Assembly (NCBI GenBank): GCA_963693085.1
Contig: OY856409.1
Coordinates: 1,333,318,415-1,333,382,414, forward strand
Length of the DNA: 64,000 nt
Source: Alisma plantago-aquatica
Lineage: Eukaryota > Streptophyta > Magnoliopsida > Alismatales > Alismataceae
Direction of reading: 5' to 3'
The notes under the pieces are model-generated. The model did no database searches. It saw only the letters and a program-made list of their open reading frames with translations, and was not told where the DNA came from. Numbering within the stretch: the stretch's first letter is position 1; each line of letters begins with the position of its first letter. Shown here in pieces: positions 44,522-55,200 of the stretch. Both the position numbers and the translations under genes were made by a program.

Positions 44522-46127
44522 TGTTGGATCCTAGATGGGTGATTAGATGCTCTAGAGGGGGGTGAATAGAGCTGAAAGCACTTAAACAAAATTCATTAAA
44601 CCTTCAAGATATATCACAAGATAAGGTTGCTAAATAGGAAATTTGTGTGCAACTAAAACATACATAGCAAGGGAGAGAGAGATTGAACATGCACCAATTA
44701 GACAAGCTATTTAGAGTGGTTCCACACTTCAAACTAGAAGTGTGTCAGTCCACTTGCCTAGAGAGGTCAACCTCTAGGACTTCCAAACTATTACACTCTT
44801 ATATTCATTCATAAGACATACAATACATGACCAAACAAAAGACTTACCTATCCAATACAAAGAGTCTTCAACCTTACCAAGGACTTACCCACTTTGCAAG
44901 AGTCTTCGGCCTTCTCCAAGGACTTACCCACTCTTGCACAAGTCTTCAGCCTTGTAGGGATCACCCACTCTTCTTGGATCTTCAGCTTTTGACTTCACCT
45001 TCACTCAGAGAAGCCTCCACCAAGGTATTACCCACTTGAGCTTGAGTCTTTTGCCTTCTCCAAGGGATTACCCACTCTAGCTCTAAGTCTTCAGCCTTGA
45101 TCTTCACCAAGGGACGCCTTCCCTTGTTCTTATTCACCTCTCTTGGCTAAGAGAGAGAACCTTCATCTTCATGATTGAAATGAGAGATATGGAGGTGGTG
45201 GAAGTGAGAGCCTCACAAGATATACATGTAGGACTAGCTCTCTTACAGATTTCCTACTCACTCTAATGGATGTAGCAAGTGATTAAGCTTAGAGAGAGAG
45301 AGGAGGTTGTAGGAAGCACTCAACTATAGAATAAGAACCTCACATAGAGTTTTGCAATGAATGCTCAACCTTGGAATGAAGCCCAAGGGGTCCTATTTAT
45401 AGCTGGAGATGCCTCTTAGCCTTTGGGAACACTTGTGAATGAAAACTAGCCATTTTGTGGATTGCAACATATATATTTTCACTTGTTGCAACTCCACAAC
45501 GGCTAGAAGCACTTTTCCTCACTTTTCCGTACAGCGTAATCGGTTGATTTTCTATAAGGGTAAATCGACCGATAGAGTAAAAGACAAAGCCAATATTCAG
45601 ACTATCGGTCGAGTTTATCCTGAGGAAACTCGACCGACCAATGAAAATCGATTTGGTCAGTTACTCCATCAGTCGAGTTCTGTGTAAACACAAATCAACC
45701 GATGCAATCTTCAGAAAATTGATCAAGGATGATCGGTCGAGTTTTCAGGCTGGGAAACTCGACCGACAAAGTGCCTGTAATCAATTTTCAAAGTTGCATC
45801 TAAAGTGCTCTAATATTTGATCTAAGTGCTCCTGATATTTTTTCTAAGCTTAATTACAAGTCATACAATCATTACAAGTGATTTACAACATGATTCTAAT
45901 GGATATACATCATATTACAAAAATGTGCACTTGTATGACTTTGACTTGTCTTTTCTCCAATTTTATATGTGCAAGTTAGGGCAATTGGAGTGTGTCTATA
46001 CCTAATCTGAAATCACTCAAGTAGAAGCATTAGACACCAATATGTGGAATGGTTAGTCATCATCAAAACACGGGTTTAGTCAATTTAGACGTGAGTCAAC
46101 ATTGACCTAATTGACCTTGAGTCAACA
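44522..46127 (-). repeat. Sirevirus-like 3' LTR
   Basis: 1,606 bp; plus strand starts TGTTGGATCC and ends GAGTCAACA. It contains a tract of CTTCAGCCTT/TTACCCACT repeats (44860-45090) and the four-hairpin array 45539-45766. The frame at 44827-45039 occurs identically in the other LTR and is not a gene. Confidence 0.92.
45539..45766. repeat. Four-hairpin array, TCGGTCGAGTTT type (3' LTR)
   Basis: Hairpin arms: 45539-45550/45562-45573, 45605-45616/45626-45637, 45667-45679/45692-45704 (imperfect), 45733-45744/45755-45766. Units step by 66, 62 and 66 bp. Two are perfect 12-bp stems TCGGTCGAGTTT/AAACTCGACCGA with different loops of 9-10 bases. Confidence 0.85.
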
Positions 46128-48027
46128 ATCTCCCCCTTTTTGAAGATGACAAACCATTCCATAAATGTATTGAAAGCTTTCAAGTAAAGTCATACTTTCA
46201 ATAGAATGAAGTTCATATGTTCCCCCTCAATTGATGTGCATGGAGTTCTCATACTCCCCCTCAATTGATGCTATTTCTCCTGCATGGTTAGCTTTCATAA
46301 CATTTACAGAGTATTATGTCTTCTACTCATATATGTTCTACACATATATGTCTTCTCCCCTTTACCTACTCCCTTTACATGAACATACTTCTCTTCTTCA
46401 TGTAAGACATGCCTTCTTCCTCTTTTTAAAAGAAGACATACCTTTCTCCCCCTTTGTCATTTCAAAAAGTGGGGTTATGAAGAAATAAGAAACATATAAA
46501 GAGAAAGGAGATAACACAAATATATATAAGGAGAGTATAAGAGCACAGATAGGGGCTTGTCCAAGCATAGAAAGAAAAACACGTTAAAACATATACTTGA
46601 ACAACCCAAAAATGCAAGATGAAGTGCTGTAGAAAAACAATAAAACATAATTTTGACCCTCAAGATGACAGATTTTGACCAAAAACCATCAGAGCTCATT
46701 GCAAAGCAATGAGTCTTGATCAGAAGGTTGTTTCTGGATGAAAAACATTAGTCTTCCACCAAAAACTAAAACTGGAGCAAAAGCTGCATAAAAAAAAAAA
46801 TACTCCAATTTCTACATACAATGTAGCTCTTTGTGCCCTGCATCACAATGTTATGCACGCAACTCAAGATAGTAGATATACAATTCAAGGAACAATCTTG
46901 AGCATGTATGAGACAAGATACAAGCATAGCATATAGATGAGCAAAGATGCCAATTATAAATAAGGCTAGAACTACATGTATATGAACTACTAGTAGATGA
47001 TATCACAAGTTAAGACTACTAGTAGGATCTAGATCATAGCAAGAGATACCAAAAGATACACAAGATAAAGCAAGCTATGAGTAGATGTAGAGATATATCC
47101 AAACAAGGAGATATGCAATTTTAGAAGCATGAAAGGATATAACTCACAAGATATGCATCCTTACCAAAAGATGATTACCACTAAGAACCTCAAGGCTGTA
47201 TCAACACAAGATATACACCTAGATAGGTGTAGCAAGTTAGAGCACAACGGAAGCAATTTAAGACACAACCAAGAGATCCAAAGAGGTCATCATCAAAACC
47301 TGCAAAACAACTCAAAGCAAGTAATTGCAAGATATAGATATACCAATTTAGAGCAATTAGAGAGATAGAGTTGTAAGCAAGATAGGCAAATTAGAACATG
47401 GAAATATGCATATGTAAAGGTACCAAATGAGAGTGTCAAAGAATAAGGCTATTGGTTGAGAAGATCTAGTTGAGAGGGAAATTCTCATTCAATAACCCAA
47501 CTGTGTATTCTGTGCACAGTGTGATCGATCGGTCGAGTTCTGTGCATTGACAACTCGACCGATGACAGCTGTTGGCAACACCCATTGGTGCCTATCGGTC
47601 GAGTTTCAAATAGGGTAAACTCGACCGACAGATCAGCTGTCAAAAGGCACATATATTTCATAAAAACATATTTAAAGGCATGCTAAATATACAAACCATG
47701 TCCAAACATGTCTAAGCAAGTTAGTAATGCACTATAGAAGCATTAGAAATAGTTTTTGATCAAGAGTGTGAAGAGAAACACAAAATACCACTTTTGACTC
47801 AAAAACCATATGCATAGTGCACACTAACTTGACAAAAACAAGTTAGGATAGGTTACAAGCAAGAGAAACATTACGTTTGTGCTTACCATTCCTTTTCCAC
47901 TTGTTGTCACCCTCTACACATCTCACCTTTCTTCTTTCATGTGGATTGACAAGTCAATTTGCAATTTAATAGCTCAAGTCAATCCATTTGCAAGTACCTA
48001 CAATAAGAAAGATGAAATGGTCCCCAA
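46128..48027 (-). other. Noncoding interior of Sirevirus-like element
   Basis: Replaces the expected 4 kb of pol. The polypurine tract (minus strand AAAAAGGGGGAGAT, 46142-46129) adjoins the 3' LTR. Two GAGGGGGAG-type repeats lie at about 46222 and 46255, and two perfect hairpins at 47528-47628. The rest is AT-rich without a gene. Confidence 0.7.
47528..47628. repeat. Two perfect hairpins in element interior
   Basis: ATCGGTCGAGTT/AACTCGACCGAT (47528-47539/47552-47563, 12-base loop) and TCGGTCGAGTTT/AAACTCGACCGA (47595-47606/47617-47628, 10-base loop). Step 67 bp, as in the LTR arrays. Confidence 0.9.
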
Positions 48028-49903
48028 TCATTTTTTTGGGTCCGGAGGAGTTAGTTTAGCAACCCAAGTCCTATTGCTCTTGATTGCTTTCCTAAAAGGA
48101 CAACAAGTAGAATAATGGCCAATATCATTGCAATAGTTGCATGTGCCCATAGTCTTATAACTAGAGGATTCTCCATGGAATATTGGAGGTCCTTTATCTT
48201 TTTCGTTCCCTTGACTACTATCATACCCTAAACCATGTCTACCAATTTGTTTAGTAGAATGGTGTAGGATATCATTAAGGCTCTTCTTACCCACTAAGAA
48301 TCTTTGCAAAGAAGATCTCAAACTATCATTATCATGCATAAGAGAGGTAATAGTAGAAGACAAATGATTGATATTATCTCTAACATGTAAAAGATCATTT
48401 TCTAAGCAAAGAGCTTTAGTTAAATAAGAATCTCTATCAATATGAAGAGCAGCAACATCATTCTCTCTATTAGTAGAACTAGAACAAGATTCATGCCCAT
48501 TGATTTTACCAAGCAAGGAGGCATTTTTTATTTCTAATTCTTACAAAATAAAGTCTTTGTCCTTGTTTTCAGATTTAAGAACATCAATATCATGCATGAG
48601 AGAATCAACAATTAAAGTATGCTCTTCATTAGAACTATGCATAAGAGGTTGAGCTTCTAGAAATCTAATCTTATCAAGCAAACTAGCATTTTCAAGTTTA
48701 AGAGAGTCTACTTGGCTAAGACAAACATTTTTATCATCAAGCAAGCAAGAATTAGCATGTTCAAGATCATCTAATTCTACATGCAAATTATCAACAATTT
48801 TAGCAAGCTTTTTCTTTTTCCTTTTAGAAGACTTAAGAGAGGCACAAATATCATGAATAATAGCAACCAAAGATTCTTTATCTAAAGAGTTTAGATTTAC
48901 CTCACTTGAGTTTTCACTTGTTGATTCTATAAGAGCAAAATGGCATTCTCCTTCATCACTAGAGATTGAGCTTGATCCTTCACTTGAATCTTTACTTGAG
49001 CTTGAGTTGGAGGAGCCACTTGAGCTTGAGTGCCATTTCTCCTTCTTCTTGTGAATATGGGTCTTTTTGCCTTGTGGGCAATCTTCCTTGTAGTGACCCC
49101 TCTTTCCACATGTGAAGCACCAGATGGAGGATGACTTGCCTTTGTAGAGTTTACCCTTGGAGTACATGACATCTTCTTCAACTTGAGAGGATGGAGAAGC
49201 TTGACCAACAATAGCCTTGATTTGAGCTTTGATTTCAGCCTTGTTCATTCTCTTGAGTTCTTTCTCCTTTTGTCTTCTACTTCCTCCCTCTTGTCAAGTG
49301 TGGCTTCATGTGCTTGTAGATTTCCAATGAGCTCTTCAATAGGAATATCCTTAAGAGACCTTACTTCTTCAATAGAAGTCACCTTGGGTTCCCACCTCTT
49401 GGGAAGAGTTCTAAGGATCTTTGAGTTAATCTCTCCACTAGACATAGGATGTCCTAGAATAGCAAGACCATTCAAAATGGTGTTGAGCCTTGAGTACATG
49501 TTGGCTATGCTCTCCTCCTTTCCCATCTTGAAGTTCTCAAGCAGCCCTTTGAGCATGTAGACTTTGCTTTCCTTCACTTGATCTGTCCCTTCATAAGTGA
49601 TGCAAAACTTTCTCCATACCTCATAGGTTGTTTTACATGAAGAAATCCGGTTGAACTCGGTGGGGTCATGGAGGCATAGAGGATGTGCATGGCTCTAGCA
49701 TTCAAGGTTGCTTTCTTCAAGGTATCTTCATCCCATTCTTCAATCCTTGTCTTTGGTAGCATGTATGGGCTGTTCACCATTTGCCACATCTCAATATTTG
49801 ATCCTTGGATGTAGAATTGAAGCCTTCTTCTCCAATAGAGGAAATTTCTCCCATCAACGATTGAAAGGTTGGTTGAGAATCTCCCTCCTAGGTAGTCACC
49901 CAT
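48028..49903 (-). pseudogene. Sirevirus-like gag
   Basis: Starts MGDYLGGRFSTNLSIVDG, with NFLYWRRRLQFYIQ as in UBN2-type gag. A frameshift near 49575 leads to KESKVYMLKGLLENFKMGKEESIANMYSRLNTIL and ILRTLPKRWEPKVTSIEE. A second frame change near 49246 leads to a CCHC knuckle (CFTCGKRGHYKEDC, 49119-49078), a serine/acid-rich stretch, and a coiled-coil-like part rich in K, E and L. The last section (48516-48028) ends with a second knuckle CNYCNDIGHYSTCC. The order knuckle, acidic, coil, knuckle is that of Sirevirus gag. Few breaks; the protein would be about 620 residues. Confidence 0.85.
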
Positions 49904-49940
49904 CTTCTCCTACTTGTTGAAGTATGCTTGGAGAAGACCC

Positions 49941-49952
49941 ACTCTGATACCA
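49941..49952 (-). other. Sirevirus-like primer-binding site
   Basis: Minus strand TGGTATCAGAGT, two bases from the end of the 5' LTR; initiator-Met tRNA type. Confidence 0.85.
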
Positions 49953-49954
49953 AT

Positions 49955-51561
49955 TGTTGGATCCTAGATGGGTGATTAGATGCTCTAGAGGGGGGGTGAA
50001 TAGAGCTGAAAGCACTTAAACAAAATTCATTAAACCTTCAAGATATATCACAAGATAAGGTTGCTAAATAGGAAATTTGTGTGCAACTAAAACATACATA
50101 TCAAGGGAGAATGAGATTGAACATGCACCAATTAGACAAGCTATTTAGAGTGGTTCCACACTTCAAACTATAAGTGTGTCAGTCCACTTGCCTAGAGAGG
50201 TCAACCTCTAGGACTTCCAAACTATTGCACTCTTATATTCATTCATAAGACATACAATACATGACCAAACAAAAGACTTACCTATCCAATACAAAGAGTC
50301 TTCAACCTTACCAAGGACTTACCCACTTTGCAAGAGTCTTCGGCCTTCTCCAAGGACTTACCCACTCTTGCACAAGTCTTCAGCCTTGCAGGGATCACCC
50401 ACTCTTCTTGGATCTTCAGCTTTTGACTTCACCTTCACTCAGAGAAGCCTCCACTAAGGTCTTACCCACTTGAGCTTGAGTCTTCTGCCTTCTCCAAAGG
50501 CTTACCCACTCTAGCTCCAAGTCTTCAGCCTTAATCTTCACCAAGGGATGCCTTCCCTTATTCTTCTTCACCTCTCTTAGCTAAGAGAGAGAACCTTCAT
50601 CTTCATGATTTAAATGAGAGATATGGAGGTGGTGGAAGTGAGAGCCTCACAAGATGTACATGTAGGACTAGCTCTCTTACAGATTTCCTACTCACTCTAA
50701 TGGATGTAGCAAGTGATTAAGCTTAGAGAGAGAGAGGAGGCTGTAGGAAGCATTCAAATATAGAATATGAACCTCACATAGAGTTTTACAATGAATGCTC
50801 AACCTTGGAATGAAGCCCAAGGGGTCCTATTTATAGTTGGGGATGCCTCTTAGCCTTTGGGAACACTTGTGAATGAAAACTAGCCGTTTTTTGGCTTGCA
50901 ACAAATATATTTTCACTTGTTACAACTCCACAACGGCTAGAAGTACTTTTTTGCACTTTTACGTACAGTGCAATCGGTCGAGTTTCTATAAAGGTAACTC
51001 GACCGATAGAGTAAAAGACAAAGCCGATATTCATACTATCGGTCGAGTTTGTCCTGAGGAAACTTGACCGACCAATGAAAATCGATTTGGTCAGTTACTC
51101 CATCAGTCGAGTTCTGTGTAAACACAACTCAACCAATGCAATCTTCAGAAAATTGATCAAGGATGATCGGTCGAGTTTTCAGGCTGGGAAACTCGACCGA
51201 CAAAGTGCCTGTAATCAATTTTCAAAGTTGCATCTAAAGTTCTCTAATATTCTATCTAAGTGCTCCTGATATTTTTTCTAAGCTTAATTACAAGTCATAC
51301 AATCATTACAAGTGATTTACAACATGATTCTAATGGATATACATCATATTACAAAAATGTGCACTTGTATGACTTTGACTTGTCTTTTCTCCAATTTTAT
51401 ATGCGCAAGTTAGGGCAATTGGAGTGTGTCTATACCTAATCTGAAATCACTCAAGTAGAACCATTAGACACCAATATGTGGAATGGTTAGTCATCATCAA
51501 AACACGGGTTTAGTCAATTTAGACGTGAGTTAACATTGACCTAATTGACCTTGAGTCAACA
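49955..51561 (-). repeat. Sirevirus-like 5' LTR
   Basis: 1,607 bp, very similar to 44522-46127. Hairpin array at 50973-51200. It is followed on the right by polypurine tract and interior sequence of the same family instead of flanking DNA. Confidence 0.92.
50973..51200. repeat. Four-hairpin array (5' LTR)
   Basis: Arms 50973-50984/50996-51007 (perfect ATCGGTCGAGTT/AACTCGACCGAT), 51039-51050/51060-51071 (one G-T pair), 51101-51113/51126-51138 (imperfect), 51167-51178/51189-51200 (perfect). Confidence 0.85.
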
Positions 51562-51781
51562 ATCTCCCCCTTTTTGAAGATGACAAACCATTCCATAGAT
51601 GTATTGAAAGCTTTCAAGTAAAGTCATACCTTTGGAGAAACCTAGGGGTTTCAATAGAATGGAGTTCATATGCTCCCCCTCAATTGATGCACATGGAGTT
51701 CTCATACTCCCCCTCAATTGCCCTAACTTGCATAACTTGCACAAACAACATCCAAATCAAACCAAAATTGAAACTTAAGCT
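51562..51781 (-). mobile_element. 3' interior fragment of a second Sirevirus-like copy
   Basis: 51562-51719 repeats 46128-46264 (polypurine tract, GAGGGGGAG repeats) with a 20-bp insertion near 51632. The end 51720-51781 is probably more interior; it includes an inverted copy of the LTR words GCAAGTTAGGGCAATTG. Pol is absent. Confidence 0.6.
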
Positions 51782-54700
51782 CATTTTATTTTTTCAAATC
51801 ATATAAAAAAGTTATATTAAGGTTTAGAGCACTTAATTATGTAATTAAGCTTGTTTAATACATTAATCAAGGTTTAGGGCCTTGCACTTCTAGCACAAAT
51901 TAATATACCATTGTTCTACTAAAGTGGTGATTTTACATTTTAGATCCTTAAATAAGATTTCACTGAGGTATTTGTGCATAAACCCTTCCATTGGTATAAT
52001 TAGTGAATAAATGTTCACTAAACCACTATAAATTCCACTAATTAAATAGAAAGGCCAATAAGGATAGAAATGAAAGGAAAAGATGGGAAAGAGGGTCAAA
52101 AGACAAAATTTCAGAATTTGATATGTTACAGAACTACCCTGAATTGGCACTACATGCCTATGAATGACACCAAGGTGTCTCTGAATTGGCGTATCTATGC
52201 CCTGAATTGGTGCTGCAACACCTCTGAATTGGAGTAAACACTCCTCTAAATTGGCAACAGATGCCTCTAAATTGTCTCAGGACTACTGAATGAGGACTTA
52301 TCATATAATGTCTTATGTGAAGGTTTTGACTTATTTATATTAAGTCTAAACTTACTTAATCCTTGATTTAAACTAAAACTGAATACTGTTAACTGAACAT
52401 TTACTGAATTCTGAATATGAACTTATTTGATACTAAAACTGAAACTGAATATTGATAACTGAGTTCTAAATGTAAACCTGAATCTGAATCTCTATCATTA
52501 AATTTTGAATTCAATCAAAATCTGAATATGAGATCTAATATACTTATAAACTGAATTGATCTTATCTAGAAGTTCTTATTACACTAGATTCTTAAAACAT
52601 GACTCAATATGATCTTTCATCAAAATATAGGATATCTATCATCTGAGTCTAAACTTGAGAAAATAAACTAAACTAAATGTAAAAATACTAAGTAACTGAA
52701 GATATCTTAAGTACCAAAAATTTAAAACATTATAACCTCACAACATGCTTAATTTGAATAAAGTATGATTACTCAATGTATCGTTGAACATGAAATAAGC
52801 ATCAAACATTGAATGTCCAATAGTAACTTAATCTCTAAGTTACTGTATAGGATGTGTAGGCTTAACTATAGTTATAATAAAATTCAATGGACATGACCCA
52901 CTTACCTTTTAAACTGAAGATTTCTTTAAAGTGTTCTTGAATTCCTTGCTCCATAACCTAATCCCTTGAACATTAACAAATGTCTATAAGTCCATGTATA
53001 TATCCCTTATTCAATTCTAATTCTCAAACTCCATCATTCTAACCTTGTATACCAACTTAGGGTTCTTATTTAACTGAATATATCTCTTAAATCACATTTA
53101 ATGTCTAAACATTAAATTAAACTCTATTCACACATTATATAGCATACCTATACAGATATATCCATATAAACCAAAAACATCATATGTCCTAATTTATATA
53201 AGCATATACATCATACACCAAGAGTAAACTTCAAACAAACTCACATAAATATTCTTACTAACTTAGTTGTAAAATTAAAGGAAAATATAAATAAAATCAT
53301 TTTTCGTACTAAATAGGCACATAAAATACTTGATGTCTCACATATGATCATAAATGATCTTACATAATGGCCACTTGGGCCCAAAAACTAAATACTAATA
53401 CAATTCTATATGAAACTCCATAAAAACTTTGGGAATAACAAGAAAATTGTATATTAATGTATCAGTACAAACATCAATCGTTTTATTGTCAAACAATGAG
53501 TGAAATACCCAAAATACCCTTATTAAGATTTACATCAAAAACCTTATTAAAACTTTAAATCACAAAGACCGAGTTTTGGAATAATGTTGAACATATCAAA
53601 ATAAGATTACCTCAGAATATTCATAAATTTCTAAGTTTGTTTGCTATTTTTAATGTTCAGAACTTTGAAATCATACATCTTTCAGTAATAAAAAAGTAAT
53701 AAATAATAGAAATATTAAAAACCTTTGCATTATGTTTTTTTAAGATAGTAGGCACTAGTATCTTTACAAAGGCACCTTGTTTGATAAATTTTGTGTTCCC
53801 AATCTCAAGATATGAATTTTAGAAGAATACCTTTTTCTAGGTGATCTGGGCCGTTCAAACATGATCCAACGCTGGAGAGGGATCACTAGGCTTGCATTTT
53901 CTAGGCGGATTTGGGCAAGATCCGTTTTTCCTCACCATCACATTGAGGGGAAACTTTCCCCTATTCACCCCTATACCCGACGCCGTCACTTGGGAGCATC
54001 TCGGACACCTACAATATCTGGCTCTGAGCCACCGCTGTGCGAGCCAAGGGCGACCGTTGCTCCAGCGGTTTCACCGACTAGGGAAATGCCATGGATGAGC
54101 ATTCCCTGGCCAAGGTTGAAGAGGCCTGACCTGTTGTCTGAACTGTCACCGCCTCCCCTTGCCCACCTCTCCTTCGCAACCTTTTCATCTTTTGGGTTCT
54201 TAGATTCGAGCCAAACCCTAGTATAGCCTCCGTTAACCTCAATTGTCAACTATTGAGGGTTTTATATAGAAATCAGACTCCAGATCTCACACAGATTCAC
54301 CTTCTTCCACATACTCTATTTGCGTCATGTTCCGGGAGCACAGGGATCGCGAGCCCGATGCTCCACCTCTTCTTTTATATTTTTCCTTTTCTTTTTGATA
54401 AAAGTCTAACAATAAGAAATATTTATTTAGACCAAATAATACTCCCATTTATACTCAAATTTTGGATTTAATTTCATATTTTCATTATCTTTTCTCGGGT
54501 AAGAGATTAAGTCAAGACTAAGCAAATAAATACTCCAAATGTACCTTTTAAGTAAAAACCAAATAAATACTAATTTAATTACCTAGATCACTAGATAATT
54601 CAAAGTCAACTGAAAATTCACCGCTAATCTCACATTTCAATTCCCATATACTAAAAAAATATCTTGAGTATTTATCATGAGTATGAAACACTTAATTCCT

Positions 54701-55200
54701 AACTTTGTAATCCAAGGACCCATATGTAAACTATGATTCATTCAAATGGGCTTGAAATGGTTTCTAGAGCACCTATCTCATTCCTTGGTCTTGCAAAGGG
54801 TCCATAAGATAGATCCTATTCTCGATCACAAAAATCCAAGCGTGAACTAACATAATTCCCTAGTTGAGGCTTCCTATGATGCATGAGGTCATTATTACTT
54901 CACTTATATGAAGGTTTGAACTAGGTCTATGGCTCAAATCATTAACTAGATTAATCATATTTCCTATATTATTCCAATTTGATTGTCACCTCATATTATC
55001 GAATAAAATATAAGATTGCTAGACTTTAGGGACATTACAAGACAGTCTTAATTGCACAAAAGATCCTCTCTCTATATTTTTTGAATCCAAGTATCATGAA
55101 AATTGGATGGAGCCTTGTTGCAAACAAAAATATATCCTATATTGATCTCATCAATAAATTAGTCATGTATTTGCTAGGTTCCAAAAATTAGGGTGTGACA
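51782..55200 (-). repeat. Probable gypsy LTR, minus orientation, right part
   Basis: Minus strand starts TGTCACACCCTAATTTTTGG at 55200, a common gypsy LTR start. TATATAAAA (minus) lies near 54274-54266, about 0.93 kb in. The GC-richer 53850-54250 would be the transcript start region. The stem-loop array lies at 52146-52265, and 52330-52560 is a degenerate run of CTGAAT/ACTGAA words. Flanks ATATA (42504-42508) and ATATC (55201-55205) may be its TSD. The frame at 53861-54226 is not a gene by any motif I know. Confidence 0.42.
52146..52265. repeat. Six-unit 21-bp array with self-complementary cores
   Basis: Constant CTGAATT/CTAAATT spacer followed by a short stem-loop. Cores: GGCA/TGCC (52146-52158), GACACC/GGTGTC (52166-52179), GGCGTA/TATGCC (52188-52201), GGTG/CACC (52209-52222), GGAGT/ACTCC (52231-52244), GGCA/TGCC (52253-52265). 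Arm sequence differs from unit to unit while pairing is kept. Confidence 0.85.

Larger units (their letters stand above)
44522..51781 (-). mobile_element. Sirevirus-like copia element, gag-only, with extra 3' fragment
   Basis: Minus-strand order from right to left: 5' LTR 51561-49955, PBS 49952-49941, gag 49903-48028, noncoding interior, polypurine tract, 3' LTR 46127-44522. LTRs are 1,606-1,607 bp and start TGTTGACTC on the minus strand. No protease, integrase, RT or RNase H is present. To the right of the 5' LTR lies another 170-220 bp of the same family's 3' interior (51562-51781), as in a tandem copy. CATTT at 44517-44521 and 51782-51786 may be the TSD of the whole. Confidence 0.85.

Noticed and set aside
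44827..45039. 70-codon frame repeated identically at 50261-50473
   Set aside because: Identical because both are LTR copies; composed of CTTCAGCCTT/TTACCCACT simple repeats.
45539..45766. CRISPR-like array
   Set aside because: Plant DNA, only four units, and the conserved part is a hairpin with linkers shared by both LTRs; no cas genes.
53861..54226. 121-codon frame in a GC-richer patch
   Set aside because: It lies where a minus-strand LTR would begin transcription; no recognisable domain, and the opposite strand is equally open.
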